A stretch of DNA of 64,000 bases from positions 744,001 to 808,000 of the forward strand of contig NZ_JBBODE010000002.1 in assembly GCF_038002765.1 (NCBI RefSeq), written 5' to 3'. How positions within the stretch are numbered: position 1 is the stretch's first letter; the number at the start of each line of letters is the position of its first letter. Under the pieces are notes generated by a model. It was not told the DNA's origin. It worked only from the letters and a program-made list of their open reading frames with translations, and made no database searches. Origin of the DNA: Peribacillus sp. FSL H8-0477 (GTDB taxonomy: Bacteria; Bacillota; Bacilli; Bacillales; DSM-1321). Of this stretch, positions 43,232-52,333 are shown piece after piece. Position numbers and translations under genes: made by a program.

Positions 43232-44829
43232 GTAGAGGTATTTTCTTTATGATGAATACGATAAATGATTTTTAAAAAAGGCACACCGAAGATCCACATT
43301 GTATGATTTGCGGAAAGAGTTCCTGCACTCGTTTGTTTGACCCGGAATATTTCTTCTATCGGTAATTTAGGCAGGTAGTTATGAATGGCTAAATAAATAC
43401 CTGCGTCCGAGAACTGATTTGATTTACTAGTCAGCTCTAGTTCATCATCAACCTGTTGAAGATCTAAGACGCCTGTCATTGTTGACCATGGCAGGGGAAG
43501 AGCAATATTCATATAGGTACGGCCAAGATGTTCATGGGAAGAATAAAGGGCAACGAAAACTGTGTCCCCATCAATTTTTCGTACCCAAGCTCGCGGACGA
43601 TCTCGCCCGTCCATCTGTTCGTTTATTTCCACTATTGTACCGGTCATTTCCACTTTTCGGCTTGATAGAGGCAAATTAATTTGTTTGACCCATTTACTGA
43701 TCAAACGATATACACAGGCAAAAGGCTTAAACCAGTTTAGCCAATGTACTTCAGCAAATAAACGATAATCAGCTGTGTTTTCATAGAAGTCAATAATGGC
43801 AGGTGATAGAGTAAGCGGATTTACATGTGGCTTATACACGTGCATGTTTTCCACTAATCCTTTTTTTGTTATAGAATTGCCAGCTTTAGCAACAATGGTA
43901 TCCCCTATGACTAGACCGCCTCGAATGCGGCTGACGGGAAAGGTTAAGGGTCTTACACCAGACACAGGAGTGTGGGACCAGCCAAAAACGCCAAGCAGCG
44001 CAAAACAAATTGCATTAAAAAAACCATGGAAAATTAACATAAAGTTTATACTAAGTGATGGCAGCCCTGCAAGATGCCGCAGTGCGTACAACATTGAAAA
44101 GAGGATCGTTACTCCAAGTGTTGAAAAGGATAACCGAACAAGCCATTTCTGAATTGGGTGAGTAAAGGGCGCTTGATACGCTAATTTGAGTAATTGATAA
44201 ATCCCAATCATATAAATGATGACTGATGCAATTTCAATCAGAGAAGAAAAAGTAATTCCTGCCGCAACAATCATCGGTGAAGATAGAATGATAGCCACTG
44301 TCAGGCCGTAAGATTTCGGTTTATACATTCGCCCAAGAAACCCAACAAAAATGGGCAGTAAGCAAGCGGAGTAATGAAAATGAATGGCCGTTAACCAAGT
44401 AAGCAGCGGTGAAAAGCCTAAATTGATTTTCGCCATATAGGCAAAGAACCAACCGCCTCCTAAGGCCAGATACATCATCCCCATTTCAATGGAGAATTCT
44501 TCAACATGAGAAAACCCCCTTTTTAAAAAACGAATCAATCCAAAGAGTGCAGTAAGCAAGGGATAACATAAATAAAGAGCTGCGAATAGAGCATCAAATT
44601 GTGTTTCCCCCGTTATTTGTAAAAAAACAATGGCTAGTGAAGAAAAAAAGGCTAGATAAGGATGTATGGTTGTATACCAGTCCCCTTTTTGCAGAATCAA
44701 TTGGATAACTAAGGGTACAAATAGAATTTGGGCCGATGTTAATAATAGATAGGGCCAATTCTGCTCTCCTAAGATAGCAGTGATAAGCAGTAGTCCTGTT
44801 TGAATATAGGTCAGGTTAAGCTTGAACAT
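43216..44829 (-). CDS. YndJ-like polytopic membrane protein
   Basis: About 537 residues. The first ~300 hold roughly ten hydrophobic helices (e.g. GMMYLALGGGWFFAYM, LTAIHFHYSACLLPIFVGFLG). The last ~220 are soluble, with MTGTIVEINEQMDGRDRPRA and ALPLPWSTMTGVLDLQ. The pattern resembles YndJ of B. subtilis, a protein of unknown function. ATG 44829 overlaps the end of the upstream DUF4166 gene (14 bp); in-frame ATG 44850 is the alternative, and neither has a strong RBS, which suggests coupling. Three-gene unit with DUF4166 and DoxX-like proteins. Confidence 0.75.
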   Translation of the reverse strand: MFKLNLTYIQTGLLLITAILGEQNWPYLLLTSAQILFVPLVIQLILQKGDWYTTIHPYLAFFSSLAIVFLQITGETQFDALFAALYLCYPLLTALFGLIRFLKRGFSHVEEFSIEMGMMYLALGGGWFFAYMAKINLGFSPLLTWLTAIHFHYSACLLPIFVGFLGRMYKPKSYGLTVAIILSSPMIVAAGITFSSLIEIASVIIYMIGIYQLLKLAYQAPFTHPIQKWLVRLSFSTLGVTILFSMLYALRHLAGLPSLSINFMLIFHGFFNAICFALLGVFGWSHTPVSGVRPLTFPVSRIRGGLVIGDTIVAKAGNSITKKGLVENMHVYKPHVNPLTLSPAIIDFYENTADYRLFAEVHWLNWFKPFACVYRLISKWVKQINLPLSSRKVEMTGTIVEINEQMDGRDRPRAWVRKIDGDTVFVALYSSHEHLGRTYMNIALPLPWSTMTGVLDLQQVDDELELTSKSNQFSDAGIYLAIHNYLPKLPIEEIFRVKQTSAGTLSANHTMWIFGVPFLKIIYRIHHKENTSTTINP

Positions 44830-45430
44830 CCTCTGTAAATTCCCCTTCATACGCAAATATGCGACCTATTAATGGATTTTGCACTTCTACTTTTATCTGG
44901 AAGCTATCTCTATCTTCTAGATAGTTTTCATGTACGGTTGCTAAGCCTTGGAGTATCCCCGGTAGTGGGATTTCGAGCGGTCCTAGTACTAGTCGTTGTT
45001 TTTTTGATAAAATAGAGAGATTTCCCTCGGGTGATACGTGAAAGACTAGGTCAGAGTAGAGAAGACTCGGCTGTCCTAAATAATCTTTAATGATTTTTCG
45101 TTCTGGGTCATAACTCATCAACGCATTAAAATACCTTTTCTTTTCTCCGAAGAAGAAAATTCTTTCCCAGTGAACGTGTTCTTCCCCATTCGTGCCAATT
45201 TGATAGGTATTTAAAATCGTAAATGGTATCTGCTTTCCGTGCTCTGGGAATACTAGTTTCCAGTGACTTCCAAGGCGAAAAAGCGGATAAAGCCATTTTG
45301 GTCCGCCTGTAATGGTTTGCATCACTCCACTTGCTTTAAATTGATTGTCTTTTGTTAGGTTATATCTTTTTTGCAGCATAGGGTGAAGCTGCTTGTACTG
45401 TGGACCTAATATTTTCTGATAAATAGACAT
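44816..45430 (-). CDS. DUF4166-domain protein
   Basis: 204-residue soluble protein. MSIYQKILGPQYKQLHPMLQ with RYNLTKDNQFKASGVMQTI and the EEHVHWERIFFF segment match DUF4166, a domain often encoded beside or fused to oxidoreductases and YndJ-type proteins. The fold looks like an all-beta sandwich. Function unknown. AAGGAGAGCC precedes the ATG. Middle gene of a minus-strand cluster of three, 9 nt after the DoxX-like gene. Confidence 0.78.
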   Translation of the reverse strand: MSIYQKILGPQYKQLHPMLQKRYNLTKDNQFKASGVMQTITGGPKWLYPLFRLGSHWKLVFPEHGKQIPFTILNTYQIGTNGEEHVHWERIFFFGEKKRYFNALMSYDPERKIIKDYLGQPSLLYSDLVFHVSPEGNLSILSKKQRLVLGPLEIPLPGILQGLATVHENYLEDRDSFQIKVEVQNPLIGRIFAYEGEFTEDVQA

Positions 45431-45439
45431 AGGCTCTCC

Positions 45440-46339
45440 TTATCTCTTGCGTTTACAGCTTTTTGAAGTAGGAGTGTCCTTGCTGAACAAAAAGCCAATG
45501 ATTGATAGAACTAGCAAACTTATATTAAAGGTTAATGGATTAAACGGATCAATGAGAACAGCAGGATCAGCGACAAAAGCAGAAATCGTGAGTAACGGAA
45601 AAAGAATAAGTTGAATCCCAAATAAGTGACGTTTTTTTTGATAGAAAAGCCAAAGTAAACCAAATAAAATTTCAAAAATACCAATCACGATAACTGCTGA
45701 CGTCGCGTAATTTTCAGGAAGTGGCAGAAGCGCTTGGGTCATAGCTACCTCCTCGGGATGCCGGCCGATTAGCTTTGGCAATAATCCTTGGTAAGTCCAA
45801 ACAAAGAAAAAAGTAAAGGAAAGCAGAAAAGTGCTGAAAAAACGCAGATATTGGGAAGCAGGTGTTTCCCCTTTTTCAAGCCATCTTTTTAATACATCAA
45901 AGCTAAGTGCAGTCGCCCATCCGATAAGCGGTCGGAACATGCTTCTGTCAAAAAGCTGACCGATTTGGCCAAAATTCACCTGGTAATCATACTGCGTGAG
46001 AAAAGTTAATGTTTCCCCAGGGGTATATTTCCAATACCCTTTCCCTTCTTTAATGATTGAATAAGCTTGATTTGTTCCAAAATGGAGTGAAGAAGTCCTT
46101 GATCCATTCGTGCTGTTGTGAGTACCTGTTGTTGTCCCCCAGCCTTCAATGCTAAGCCCAAAGGCAAGATTCGTTTTATAAGAAAAGTCCTGGGCATCAT
46201 CGTCTGGTTTTGGTAAATAGGTAATGGAAGAAAAGCGAAGGTCCCACTGCTGATGCAGTTCTGGTCGTTGCGTTGAATCCCATAACTTATCCATCTCTGA
46301 ATCTATCGGTATTTCCACATAAATGGGCTTTGATTGCAT
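45440..46339 (-). CDS. SRPBCC-like N-terminus fused to DoxX-like membrane domain
   Basis: 299 residues from ATG 46339, 7 nt after GAGGTGA; a GTG at 46348 is the alternative. Residues ~1-145 look like a ligand-binding SRPBCC/START-type domain (VEIPIDSEMDKLWDSTQRPE). Residues ~165-290 contain four hydrophobic helices of the DoxX type (FVWTYQGLLPKLIG, IGIFEILFGLLWLF). The C-terminus is very basic (KSCKRKR). First gene of the cluster with DUF4166 and YndJ-like genes; the shared role is unknown but lipid or small-molecule handling at the membrane is plausible. Confidence 0.72.
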   Translation of the reverse strand: MQSKPIYVEIPIDSEMDKLWDSTQRPELHQQWDLRFSSITYLPKPDDDAQDFSYKTNLAFGLSIEGWGTTTGTHNSTNGSRTSSLHFGTNQAYSIIKEGKGYWKYTPGETLTFLTQYDYQVNFGQIGQLFDRSMFRPLIGWATALSFDVLKRWLEKGETPASQYLRFFSTFLLSFTFFFVWTYQGLLPKLIGRHPEEVAMTQALLPLPENYATSAVIVIGIFEILFGLLWLFYQKKRHLFGIQLILFPLLTISAFVADPAVLIDPFNPLTFNISLLVLSIIGFLFSKDTPTSKSCKRKR

Positions 46340-46457
46340 ACACGTCACCTCAGGCTTTATTTTAACATAATTTAGGTGTTTTTATTGTACATACAATACA
46401 ATAATGGAATGGGAAAGCATGTTCCCTTTGTGATAGAATATTAGCTAGAGTGTTGCT

Positions 46458-46541
46458 AGACGGGAATACGACGATCTCAGACGGGAATATCATCATCCTA
46501 GACGGGAATATGGCTACACCAGACGGGAATACCCCGTCATC
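46458..46541. repeat. four tandem 21-nt repeats, AGACGGGAATA plus 10 variable nt
   Basis: AGACGGGAATA occurs at 46458, 46479, 46500 and 46521, exactly 21 nt apart, with unrelated 10-nt spacers. 21 bp is two DNA turns, so copies lie on one helix face. It also keeps reading frame (DGNxxxx heptads, GTG 46450 to TAG 46554) but without an RBS. It lies 57 nt before the yhaO start. Confidence 0.9.
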
Positions 46542-46597
46542 AGCCCAAACCTAGCCATCAACATTTATTACTATTCATATAGAACGAGGTGGAAAAC

Positions 46598-47809
46598 ATG
46601 AGCCAGATTCGATTTATACATACAGCGGATCTTCACTTGGACAGCCCATTTGCAGGGCTGAGTCATTTACCCGATTATTTAGTTAAGGCGCTTCGTGAAA
46701 GTCCATTTCGTGCGTTTCAGAACATTATTGAAACAGCTATTTCACAAAAAGTAGATTTTATAATCATTGCAGGAGATTTATTTGATGGTGAAAATCGGAA
46801 TTTAAGAACTCAGGTCCGTTTCCGTTCAGAAATGGAAAGACTGGATCGAGCAGGAATAGAAGTCTATATGATTCATGGAAATCATGATCATTTGAATGGT
46901 TCATGGATTCAGCTTGAGCTTCCAAAGAACGTTACCGTTTTCGGAGGAAAGACGGATGTGAAGGTATATAGCAAACAGGATGGAACAATGGCAAGCCTAT
47001 ACGGCTTCAGTTATCAGCAGAGACATGTAACGGAAAGAATGATTGATACCTATAGGAAGACTGCGAGTGAGGGCTATCATATCGGTCTCCTTCATGGCAG
47101 TCTTGAAGGAGTAGCTGGACACAGCCCTTATGCACCGTTTACGATCAAAGACTTGGTTGAAAAGGATTTTCATTACTGGGCGCTTGGACATATTCATAAA
47201 AGTCAAGTGATCTCGGAGCTGCCGCTGGCCATCTATCCCGGTAATATTCAAGGAAGAAACAGAAAAGAAAGCGGTCCAAAAGGCTGTTTCCTTATTGAAA
47301 TGGAAAATAGGACTATCTCCCGAAACTTCATAGAAAGTGCTGAATTTATTTGGGATACGGTCGTGATCCCAATCCATGATCAGCCTTCATTTGATGAGAT
47401 ATTAACTTCAACGAGAGACGTAATTGAGCAGAGAAAGCAAACTGGTTCTAAACTTTTACTTGAATTAGAGCTCGAAATCTCATCCCTTGAACCGTCTCTT
47501 ATCTCCCTACAGCTGTTGGATGATCTATTAGCTATTTTACAAGATGAGGCTGAGCAAATAGAATCTCTTTGCTGGCCGTATAAAATAAAAATAGCGAATC
47601 ATCAGGAATTGGTCTTAACACATACAGAAACGCCATTTACGAGTGAACTTCTTGCGCTTGCTGAAGGATTTACAGATTTTGAGGGTGCCCTTCAATCACT
47701 ATATAAACATCCAGGAGCAAGGCGTTATTTAGATGTGCTCGATGAAGAAGAACGAAAAGGACTGCTTGAGGAATCTCGACAGATGCTGTTTCAATTATTT
47801 AAAACGTAA
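46598..47809 (+). CDS. yhaO: YhaO, Mre11/SbcD-type DNA repair nuclease
   Basis: 403-residue metallophosphoesterase-fold nuclease. Metal-binding motifs in order: HTADLHLD, AGDLFDG, HGNHDH, LLHGSLEG and WALGHIHKSQ, all Mre11/SbcD phosphodiesterase motifs. The C-terminal ~130 residues form the cap and ATPase-binding part. Start ATG 46598 follows GAGGTGG by 5 nt; a GTG at 46589 lies within the RBS. yhaN, encoding the SMC-like partner, follows 13 nt later. Together they should form an SbcCD/Rad50-Mre11-like complex that trims DNA ends (inference from family). Confidence 0.9.
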   Translation: MSQIRFIHTADLHLDSPFAGLSHLPDYLVKALRESPFRAFQNIIETAISQKVDFIIIAGDLFDGENRNLRTQVRFRSEMERLDRAGIEVYMIHGNHDHLNGSWIQLELPKNVTVFGGKTDVKVYSKQDGTMASLYGFSYQQRHVTERMIDTYRKTASEGYHIGLLHGSLEGVAGHSPYAPFTIKDLVEKDFHYWALGHIHKSQVISELPLAIYPGNIQGRNRKESGPKGCFLIEMENRTISRNFIESAEFIWDTVVIPIHDQPSFDEILTSTRDVIEQRKQTGSKLLLELELEISSLEPSLISLQLLDDLLAILQDEAEQIESLCWPYKIKIANHQELVLTHTETPFTSELLALAEGFTDFEGALQSLYKHPGARRYLDVLDEEERKGLLEESRQMLFQLFKT

Positions 47810-47822
47810 AAGAGGTGAGAAG

Positions 47823-50822
47823 ATGCGAATTAAAGAATTACATGTCTACGGCTATGGAAAGCTTGAAAATGAACGATTTAATGATTTACAGCAGTTATAT
47901 GTGTTTTTTGGAGAAAATGAAGCCGGAAAATCAACCATTATGTCTTTCATTCATAGTATGTTGTTTGGCTTTCCAAGTAAAAATCATGAAGAGCCAAGAT
48001 ATGAACCAAAACAACAGGCTAAGTACGGAGGAAGACTTGTACTTGTTACCGAACGATATGGTGAGGTAATGATTGAACGAGTAAAAGGGAAAGCCGCTGG
48101 GGATGTAACGGTTACGCTCGAAAGTGGTGAGGTTAGATCAGAGGAAACGCTGCATGACATCCTTCATGGGATTGACAAGTCCTACTTTCAATCTGTATTT
48201 TCCTTCAATTTACAGGGGTTACAGGGTGTACATACAATGAATGAAGGAAATGTTGGAAAAATTTTGCTGTCTGCAGGGTTAATTGGCAATGATGTGCTGC
48301 TTGAAGCGGAGGACACTCTCCAAAAAGAAATGGAACAGCGGTTTAAACCTGCAGGTCAAAAACCATCCATCAATCTTCAACTGAAAAAAATAAAAGAATT
48401 AGATAAACAAATGAAGCTTGCTGGAGATGAGCAGGAAGCATATAAAGCACTGATTGAGCAACAAAAACAGTACACAGAAGAATTGGCAGAAGTAAAGATG
48501 AAAAGCAGTGAAAATGAAGAAATGCAATATAGGTATCAGGAGTTTTTGCGTATTAAACCCATTGTGGATGAACGTAATATCCTTGATCGGAAGTTAGATT
48601 TTCTTGGAGAACAAACATTTATTGCGGATGGGATTCAGCGGCTTGAACAATTTCTTGCAGTCAAGGTGCAGATTCACTCACAGATAGTGTCTCTTATCGA
48701 AAGAAAACAAGCAATGCTAAAGGAACAAGCAGAGCGAAAACCAAATGAATATATACAAGACCATAAGGAAGAAATCGAAGCAGCTCTGGAATCAGCATCT
48801 TTTCTTGAAAAAATGGAACTTGAACAATCAGTCCTTTTGCAAGAACTTGATAGGATACAAAAGGATATTAGAAATGCATACGGTAATCTTCATTATCCAG
48901 GAGATGAAACCAGTCTATTAACGCTTGATTTAAGTAATTTTGTAAAAGAGTATGTCAAACGGCTTGATCGGGATAAAAATCGATTACTTGATGAACGGAA
49001 GCAGCTGGATGAAGAGTATAAGACAGAAAAAGAAAAGCTTGAACGTTCTGAAGCACGGATAGCTGAGTTAAAGGAAAGAATGCTTCCTGAAGAAAAACGG
49101 AAGCAGCTTGAAGATACCGTAGGACGGGTGAGTAATGAAAGCTTTCAGACACTAAAAAAAGCTTTGCTGACTGAGCAACTTGCAGAAGTTGAACAGCAGT
49201 ATGAACAGCAAAAGAAACGGGAGACTCAAAACCGTTTACGTCAGCGGAACCTTTTCGGATTATTGGGCATTCTTTTGGCAGCTGGAGCTGCATACAGTTT
49301 TACCCAAGACCAAGTAATGATTGGGCTTCTTCTAACAGCAGGATTGTTCATACTGATTGCGTCAAGATCGGTATTTAAAGGGCAAGGACTAGCTCAAGAG
49401 TTAAGCCGTCAGCTTGATACCTTGAAACGAAAGAAAGCAGCACTGGATCAAGAAAAACCGATTCCAGCTGAAGAACATACGGCCCAGCTCGATCTCCTCG
49501 AAAGGGATAGAGAAGTTGAAAAATCCTTGAGAAATGAAATGTTTCGCCATGAAGAACGTGAGATGGTCTTTGATAAGTCTATTCAGAAATTCGAGGGCTG
49601 GGAACATTCCTGGAAAACGGTATATGATGAAATCCTAGTTTTCCACAAAAATTGGAGGATCAAGATTAATCCGACTGAAAATAATTTGGAAGTTATTTTT
49701 GACATGCTCAGTCAATTAAAAGCTTTAGTGCTAGAAAAAGAAGAGAAAAGCAATCAGTTGACCTTTCTTAAAAAAGAAATAACCGATAAAACGCAAGAAC
49801 TTCTAACTTTCAGTAGAGAGCTTGGGAAGACAACAGCCTCTTGGAAAGAAGCCGTTGTTTTATTAAAAAAGGCACTGAACGAAACACTTGAAAAAACAAT
49901 TCAATCAAAGCAGTTACTTACAGAAATAGAAAAAATGACTTTGGAAATAGAAAAACTCACAAATAATCGGTCACAAATAGATGAGGAAATTAAGAAGCTC
50001 TATAACAAAACGGGAACAGGAGAAGAAGAAGAGTACCGTCAAAAGGCTCTGAAAGCAGAGGAATGGGCAAGCCTAACTAGTAGAAGGGACCTGCTTCAGA
50101 TCCAACTTCAACAATCGCAGCTTGGACATGAGCAAATAGCTGACTATTTGACTGCTCAAATTGACGGAAATAGTTTGGAACGGTTGAGTAAGGAACGAAA
50201 GGAACAATCCAAACGTCAATCTCAACTGCTAGAACAACTTTCAGATTTGAAGCATGTCATTCAAAATCTTGAGGATGGGGGCACGTATGAGGAACGCATG
50301 CATCTCTTTATGGAAGAGCGGGCTGCATTGAACGAGGAGGCAAAAGTCTGGGGTCGATATGCGATTGCCAAAACGCTCCTAGAACAGACGGTTAACAGCT
50401 TTAAACAAGAACGTCTGCCGGCAGTGATTGCTTTAGCAGAAGATTATTTTTCCTTCTTGACAGATGGTGAATACACGAAGATACGCATAAATGACAGCGG
50501 AAAGGGTCTGCTAGTCGAACGAAATGACCGACTCACTTTTGAGGCCGAAGAATTAAGCAGAGGAACAGCTGAGCAAATTTATGCGTCTATGAGGTTAGCG
50601 CTTGCTGTCTCTACTTTTGGAGAGGATCCCTTTCCTTTAATCATTGATGATGGCTTTGTTAACTTTGATCAAAAGCGGACAAGAAATATGATTAAGCTTT
50701 TGCGACAATTATCTGAAACAAGACAAATTATCTTTTTCACTTGTCATGAAACATTACTTACTAATTTTTCAGATTCTGAGATACACGTATTAAAGAAACC
50801 CAACACGCATTCTTTTCAATAA
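47823..50822 (+). CDS. yhaN: YhaN, SMC/Rad50-like ATPase
   Basis: 999-residue Rad50/SbcC-like ATPase. Walker A is GENEAGKST near residue 38, and the Walker B and signature part is at the C-terminus (LSRGTAEQIY, then PLIIDDGFVNFDQKRT). The middle ~700 residues are coiled coil, interrupted near residues 475-520 by two hydrophobic segments (FGLLGILLAAGAAYSF and VMIGLLLTAGLFILIAS). These predict a membrane hairpin, a known mark of the YhaN branch, so the complex may act at the membrane. AAAGAGGTGAGAAG precedes ATG 47823. Cotranscribed with yhaO. Confidence 0.9.
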   Translation: MRIKELHVYGYGKLENERFNDLQQLYVFFGENEAGKSTIMSFIHSMLFGFPSKNHEEPRYEPKQQAKYGGRLVLVTERYGEVMIERVKGKAAGDVTVTLESGEVRSEETLHDILHGIDKSYFQSVFSFNLQGLQGVHTMNEGNVGKILLSAGLIGNDVLLEAEDTLQKEMEQRFKPAGQKPSINLQLKKIKELDKQMKLAGDEQEAYKALIEQQKQYTEELAEVKMKSSENEEMQYRYQEFLRIKPIVDERNILDRKLDFLGEQTFIADGIQRLEQFLAVKVQIHSQIVSLIERKQAMLKEQAERKPNEYIQDHKEEIEAALESASFLEKMELEQSVLLQELDRIQKDIRNAYGNLHYPGDETSLLTLDLSNFVKEYVKRLDRDKNRLLDERKQLDEEYKTEKEKLERSEARIAELKERMLPEEKRKQLEDTVGRVSNESFQTLKKALLTEQLAEVEQQYEQQKKRETQNRLRQRNLFGLLGILLAAGAAYSFTQDQVMIGLLLTAGLFILIASRSVFKGQGLAQELSRQLDTLKRKKAALDQEKPIPAEEHTAQLDLLERDREVEKSLRNEMFRHEEREMVFDKSIQKFEGWEHSWKTVYDEILVFHKNWRIKINPTENNLEVIFDMLSQLKALVLEKEEKSNQLTFLKKEITDKTQELLTFSRELGKTTASWKEAVVLLKKALNETLEKTIQSKQLLTEIEKMTLEIEKLTNNRSQIDEEIKKLYNKTGTGEEEEYRQKALKAEEWASLTSRRDLLQIQLQQSQLGHEQIADYLTAQIDGNSLERLSKERKEQSKRQSQLLEQLSDLKHVIQNLEDGGTYEERMHLFMEERAALNEEAKVWGRYAIAKTLLEQTVNSFKQERLPAVIALAEDYFSFLTDGEYTKIRINDSGKGLLVERNDRLTFEAEELSRGTAEQIYASMRLALAVSTFGEDPFPLIIDDGFVNFDQKRTRNMIKLLRQLSETRQIIFFTCHETLLTNFSDSEIHVLKKPNTHSFQ

Positions 50823-50836
50823 GAAGAGAGATACCT

Positions 50837-50864
50837 AAAGAGACTTTCAACAGGAAGTCTCTTT
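50837..50864 (+). terminator. intrinsic terminator after yhaN
   Basis: AAAGAGACTT and AAGTCTCTTT with an 8-nt loop; the following T-run is short (TTTCG), so termination may be partial. Confidence 0.6.
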
Positions 50865-51030
50865 CGTAACAAGCGGCGGTGGAGGAATGTTTGTTTATTT
50901 ATTGGATAGAAAAAACGGGTATTAATTAGTAATTCAGAAGGTTTTTTTGCGTGGTGTAGAGGAGGAAACTTCAAGCTATCAAATGCTCGATATGGTATAC
51001 TATTTTTACTTAATGAACGGAGGTATGTCT

Positions 51031-51969
51031 ATGGAAACGGGAATTAATCATTATGGAATTGGTGACACAATCGATACATATATGTACATCAAAAGTAGTA
51101 CCAAAGCTTTAGCAAGTAATGGTAAACCTTTTTTGACGTTGATCCTTTCGGATAAAACGGGAGAAATTGAGGCAAAACTTTGGGATGTTTCAGAAGAAAA
51201 TGAAAAGACATTTGCTGCGGAACGGACTGTTAAGGTACAGGGAGATATTCAAAACTATCGCGGCCGCCATCAGTTAAAAATACGTAATATCCGTGTTACT
51301 ACGGAGGCAGATGGAATTACACCTGCTGATCTAATTCAGACGGCGCCGATAAGTCAAGAAGAAATGATGGATAAAATTACGCAATTTATTTTTGAAATGC
51401 GCAATCCAAACATTCAACGAATTACACGTCATTTATTAAAAAAATACCAAAAAGAGTTTCTTACATTCCCAGCTGCAACAAAGAATCACCATGAATTTTA
51501 TTCTGGTCTTGCTTATCATGTTGTGTCAATGCTTGACCTTGCTAGTGCCGTCGTAAATCTATATCCAAAACTGGATAAGGATTTATTATACGCAGGAGTC
51601 ATTTTACATGATCTTGGGAAGGTATTTGAATTATCTGGACCGGTTTCAACTGTTTATACGGTTGAAGGAAATTTGCTTGGTCACATTACGATTATGGTTA
51701 ATGAAATTGGTAAAGCAGCTGATGAGTTAAGTATTAAAGCAGAAGAAATTATGATTCTTCAACATCTTGTGCTCGCTCATCATGGGAAAGCGGAGTGGGG
51801 AAGTCCAAAACCTCCAATGGTAAAAGAAGCGGAAGTGCTTCATTATATTGATAATCTAGATGCGAAGATTAATATGATGGATCGCGCTCTTGAAAAGGTA
51901 AAACCTGGTGAGTTTACGGAGCGGGTGTTTGCCCTTGAAAATCGCAGCTTCTATAAACCAAACTTTTAA
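51031..51969 (+). CDS. yhaM: YhaM, 3'-5' exoribonuclease
   Basis: 312-residue nuclease with an N-terminal OB fold ([19 protein letters not shown]) and a C-terminal HD domain: [16 protein letters not shown], then the HD pair in [15 protein letters not shown] and [12 protein letters not shown]. subtilis YhaM degrades RNA and single-stranded DNA 3' to 5'. The start is the ATG at 51031, 6 nt after GGAGGT; the in-frame ATG at 51025 abuts the RBS, and a longer upstream frame to 50947 has no RBS. It follows yhaN, as in B. subtilis. Confidence 0.92.
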   Translation: METGINHYGIGDTIDTYMYIKSSTKALASNGKPFLTLILSDKTGEIEAKLWDVSEENEKTFAAERTVKVQGDIQNYRGRHQLKIRNIRVTTEADGITPADLIQTAPISQEEMMDKITQFIFEMRNPNIQRITRHLLKKYQKEFLTFPAATKNHHEFYSGLAYHVVSMLDLASAVVNLYPKLDKDLLYAGVILHDLGKVFELSGPVSTVYTVEGNLLGHITIMVNEIGKAADELSIKAEEIMILQHLVLAHHGKAEWGSPKPPMVKEAEVLHYIDNLDAKINMMDRALEKVKPGEFTERVFALENRSFYKPNF

Positions 51970-51985
51970 CTAGTACGACGTTCTA

Positions 51986-52014
51986 GCATATTTTCTTTCT
52001 TACAGGCATATTCT
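51986..52014 (+). promoter_or_regulatory. SigE-like promoter of yhaL
   Basis: GCATATT (51986-51992), a 14-nt spacer and CATATTCT (52007-52014), close to the SigE consensus KMATATT and CATACAHT. It fits the sporulation assignment of yhaL. Confidence 0.5.
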
Positions 52015-52057
52015 CTATTAAGAGTGTTTTAGGACAACCTTTGGAAGGAGAATATGT

Positions 52058-52258
52058 ATGCCGATTTGGGTATGGTTTGTTTTTGCAGGAATTCTGGTGA
52101 GTGCAGTAATGGCCGTCTATACAGCCAGGAAAGATCAAGTTCAGGAACAGGACTGGATTGAGGAGCAGGGACAGAAATATATGGAACGTATGCTGCAGGA
52201 ACAGGAAACACGCAGTAATGAATCTAGTGAAAATAACGAACAAAAAGACCCGGCATAG
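52058..52258 (+). CDS. yhaL: sporulation protein YhaL
   Basis: 66-residue protein: one N-terminal membrane helix (WVWFVFAGILVSAVMAVY) and a Glu/Gln-rich tail predicted as a single helix. Family known as sporulation protein YhaL, role undefined. TTTGGAAGGAGAATATGT precedes ATG 52058. A SigE-like promoter lies ~45 nt upstream. Terminated at 52248-52271. Confidence 0.88.
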   Translation: MPIWVWFVFAGILVSAVMAVYTARKDQVQEQDWIEEQGQKYMERMLQEQETRSNESSENNEQKDPA

Positions 52259-52271
52259 GCCGGGTTTTTTT
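52248..52271 (+). terminator. intrinsic terminator of yhaL
   Basis: ACCCGG and CCGGGT with inner GC pairs, followed by seven T; the 5' arm overlaps the yhaL end. Confidence 0.88.
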
Positions 52272-52291
52272 GTTGTAGAAAAAAGTGAATA

Positions 52292-52327
52292 AAAAAACAG
52301 GCCTGTCCTAGGACCGACCTGTTTTTT
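52292..52327 (-). terminator. intrinsic terminator of prsA
   Basis: AAAAAACAGG and CCTGTTTTTT with inner GTCC/GGAC, 6 nt after the prsA stop on the minus strand. Confidence 0.88.
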
Positions 52328-52333
52328 ATACTC

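Noticed and set aside
46458-46541. CRISPR-like array
   Set aside because: Repeat word is only 11 nt and spacers 10 nt, both far too short; no cas gene is in the window.
50947-51030. N-terminal extension of yhaM
   Set aside because: The added residues precede a good GGAGGT and do not resemble the YhaM beginning; the ATG at 51031 fits family length.
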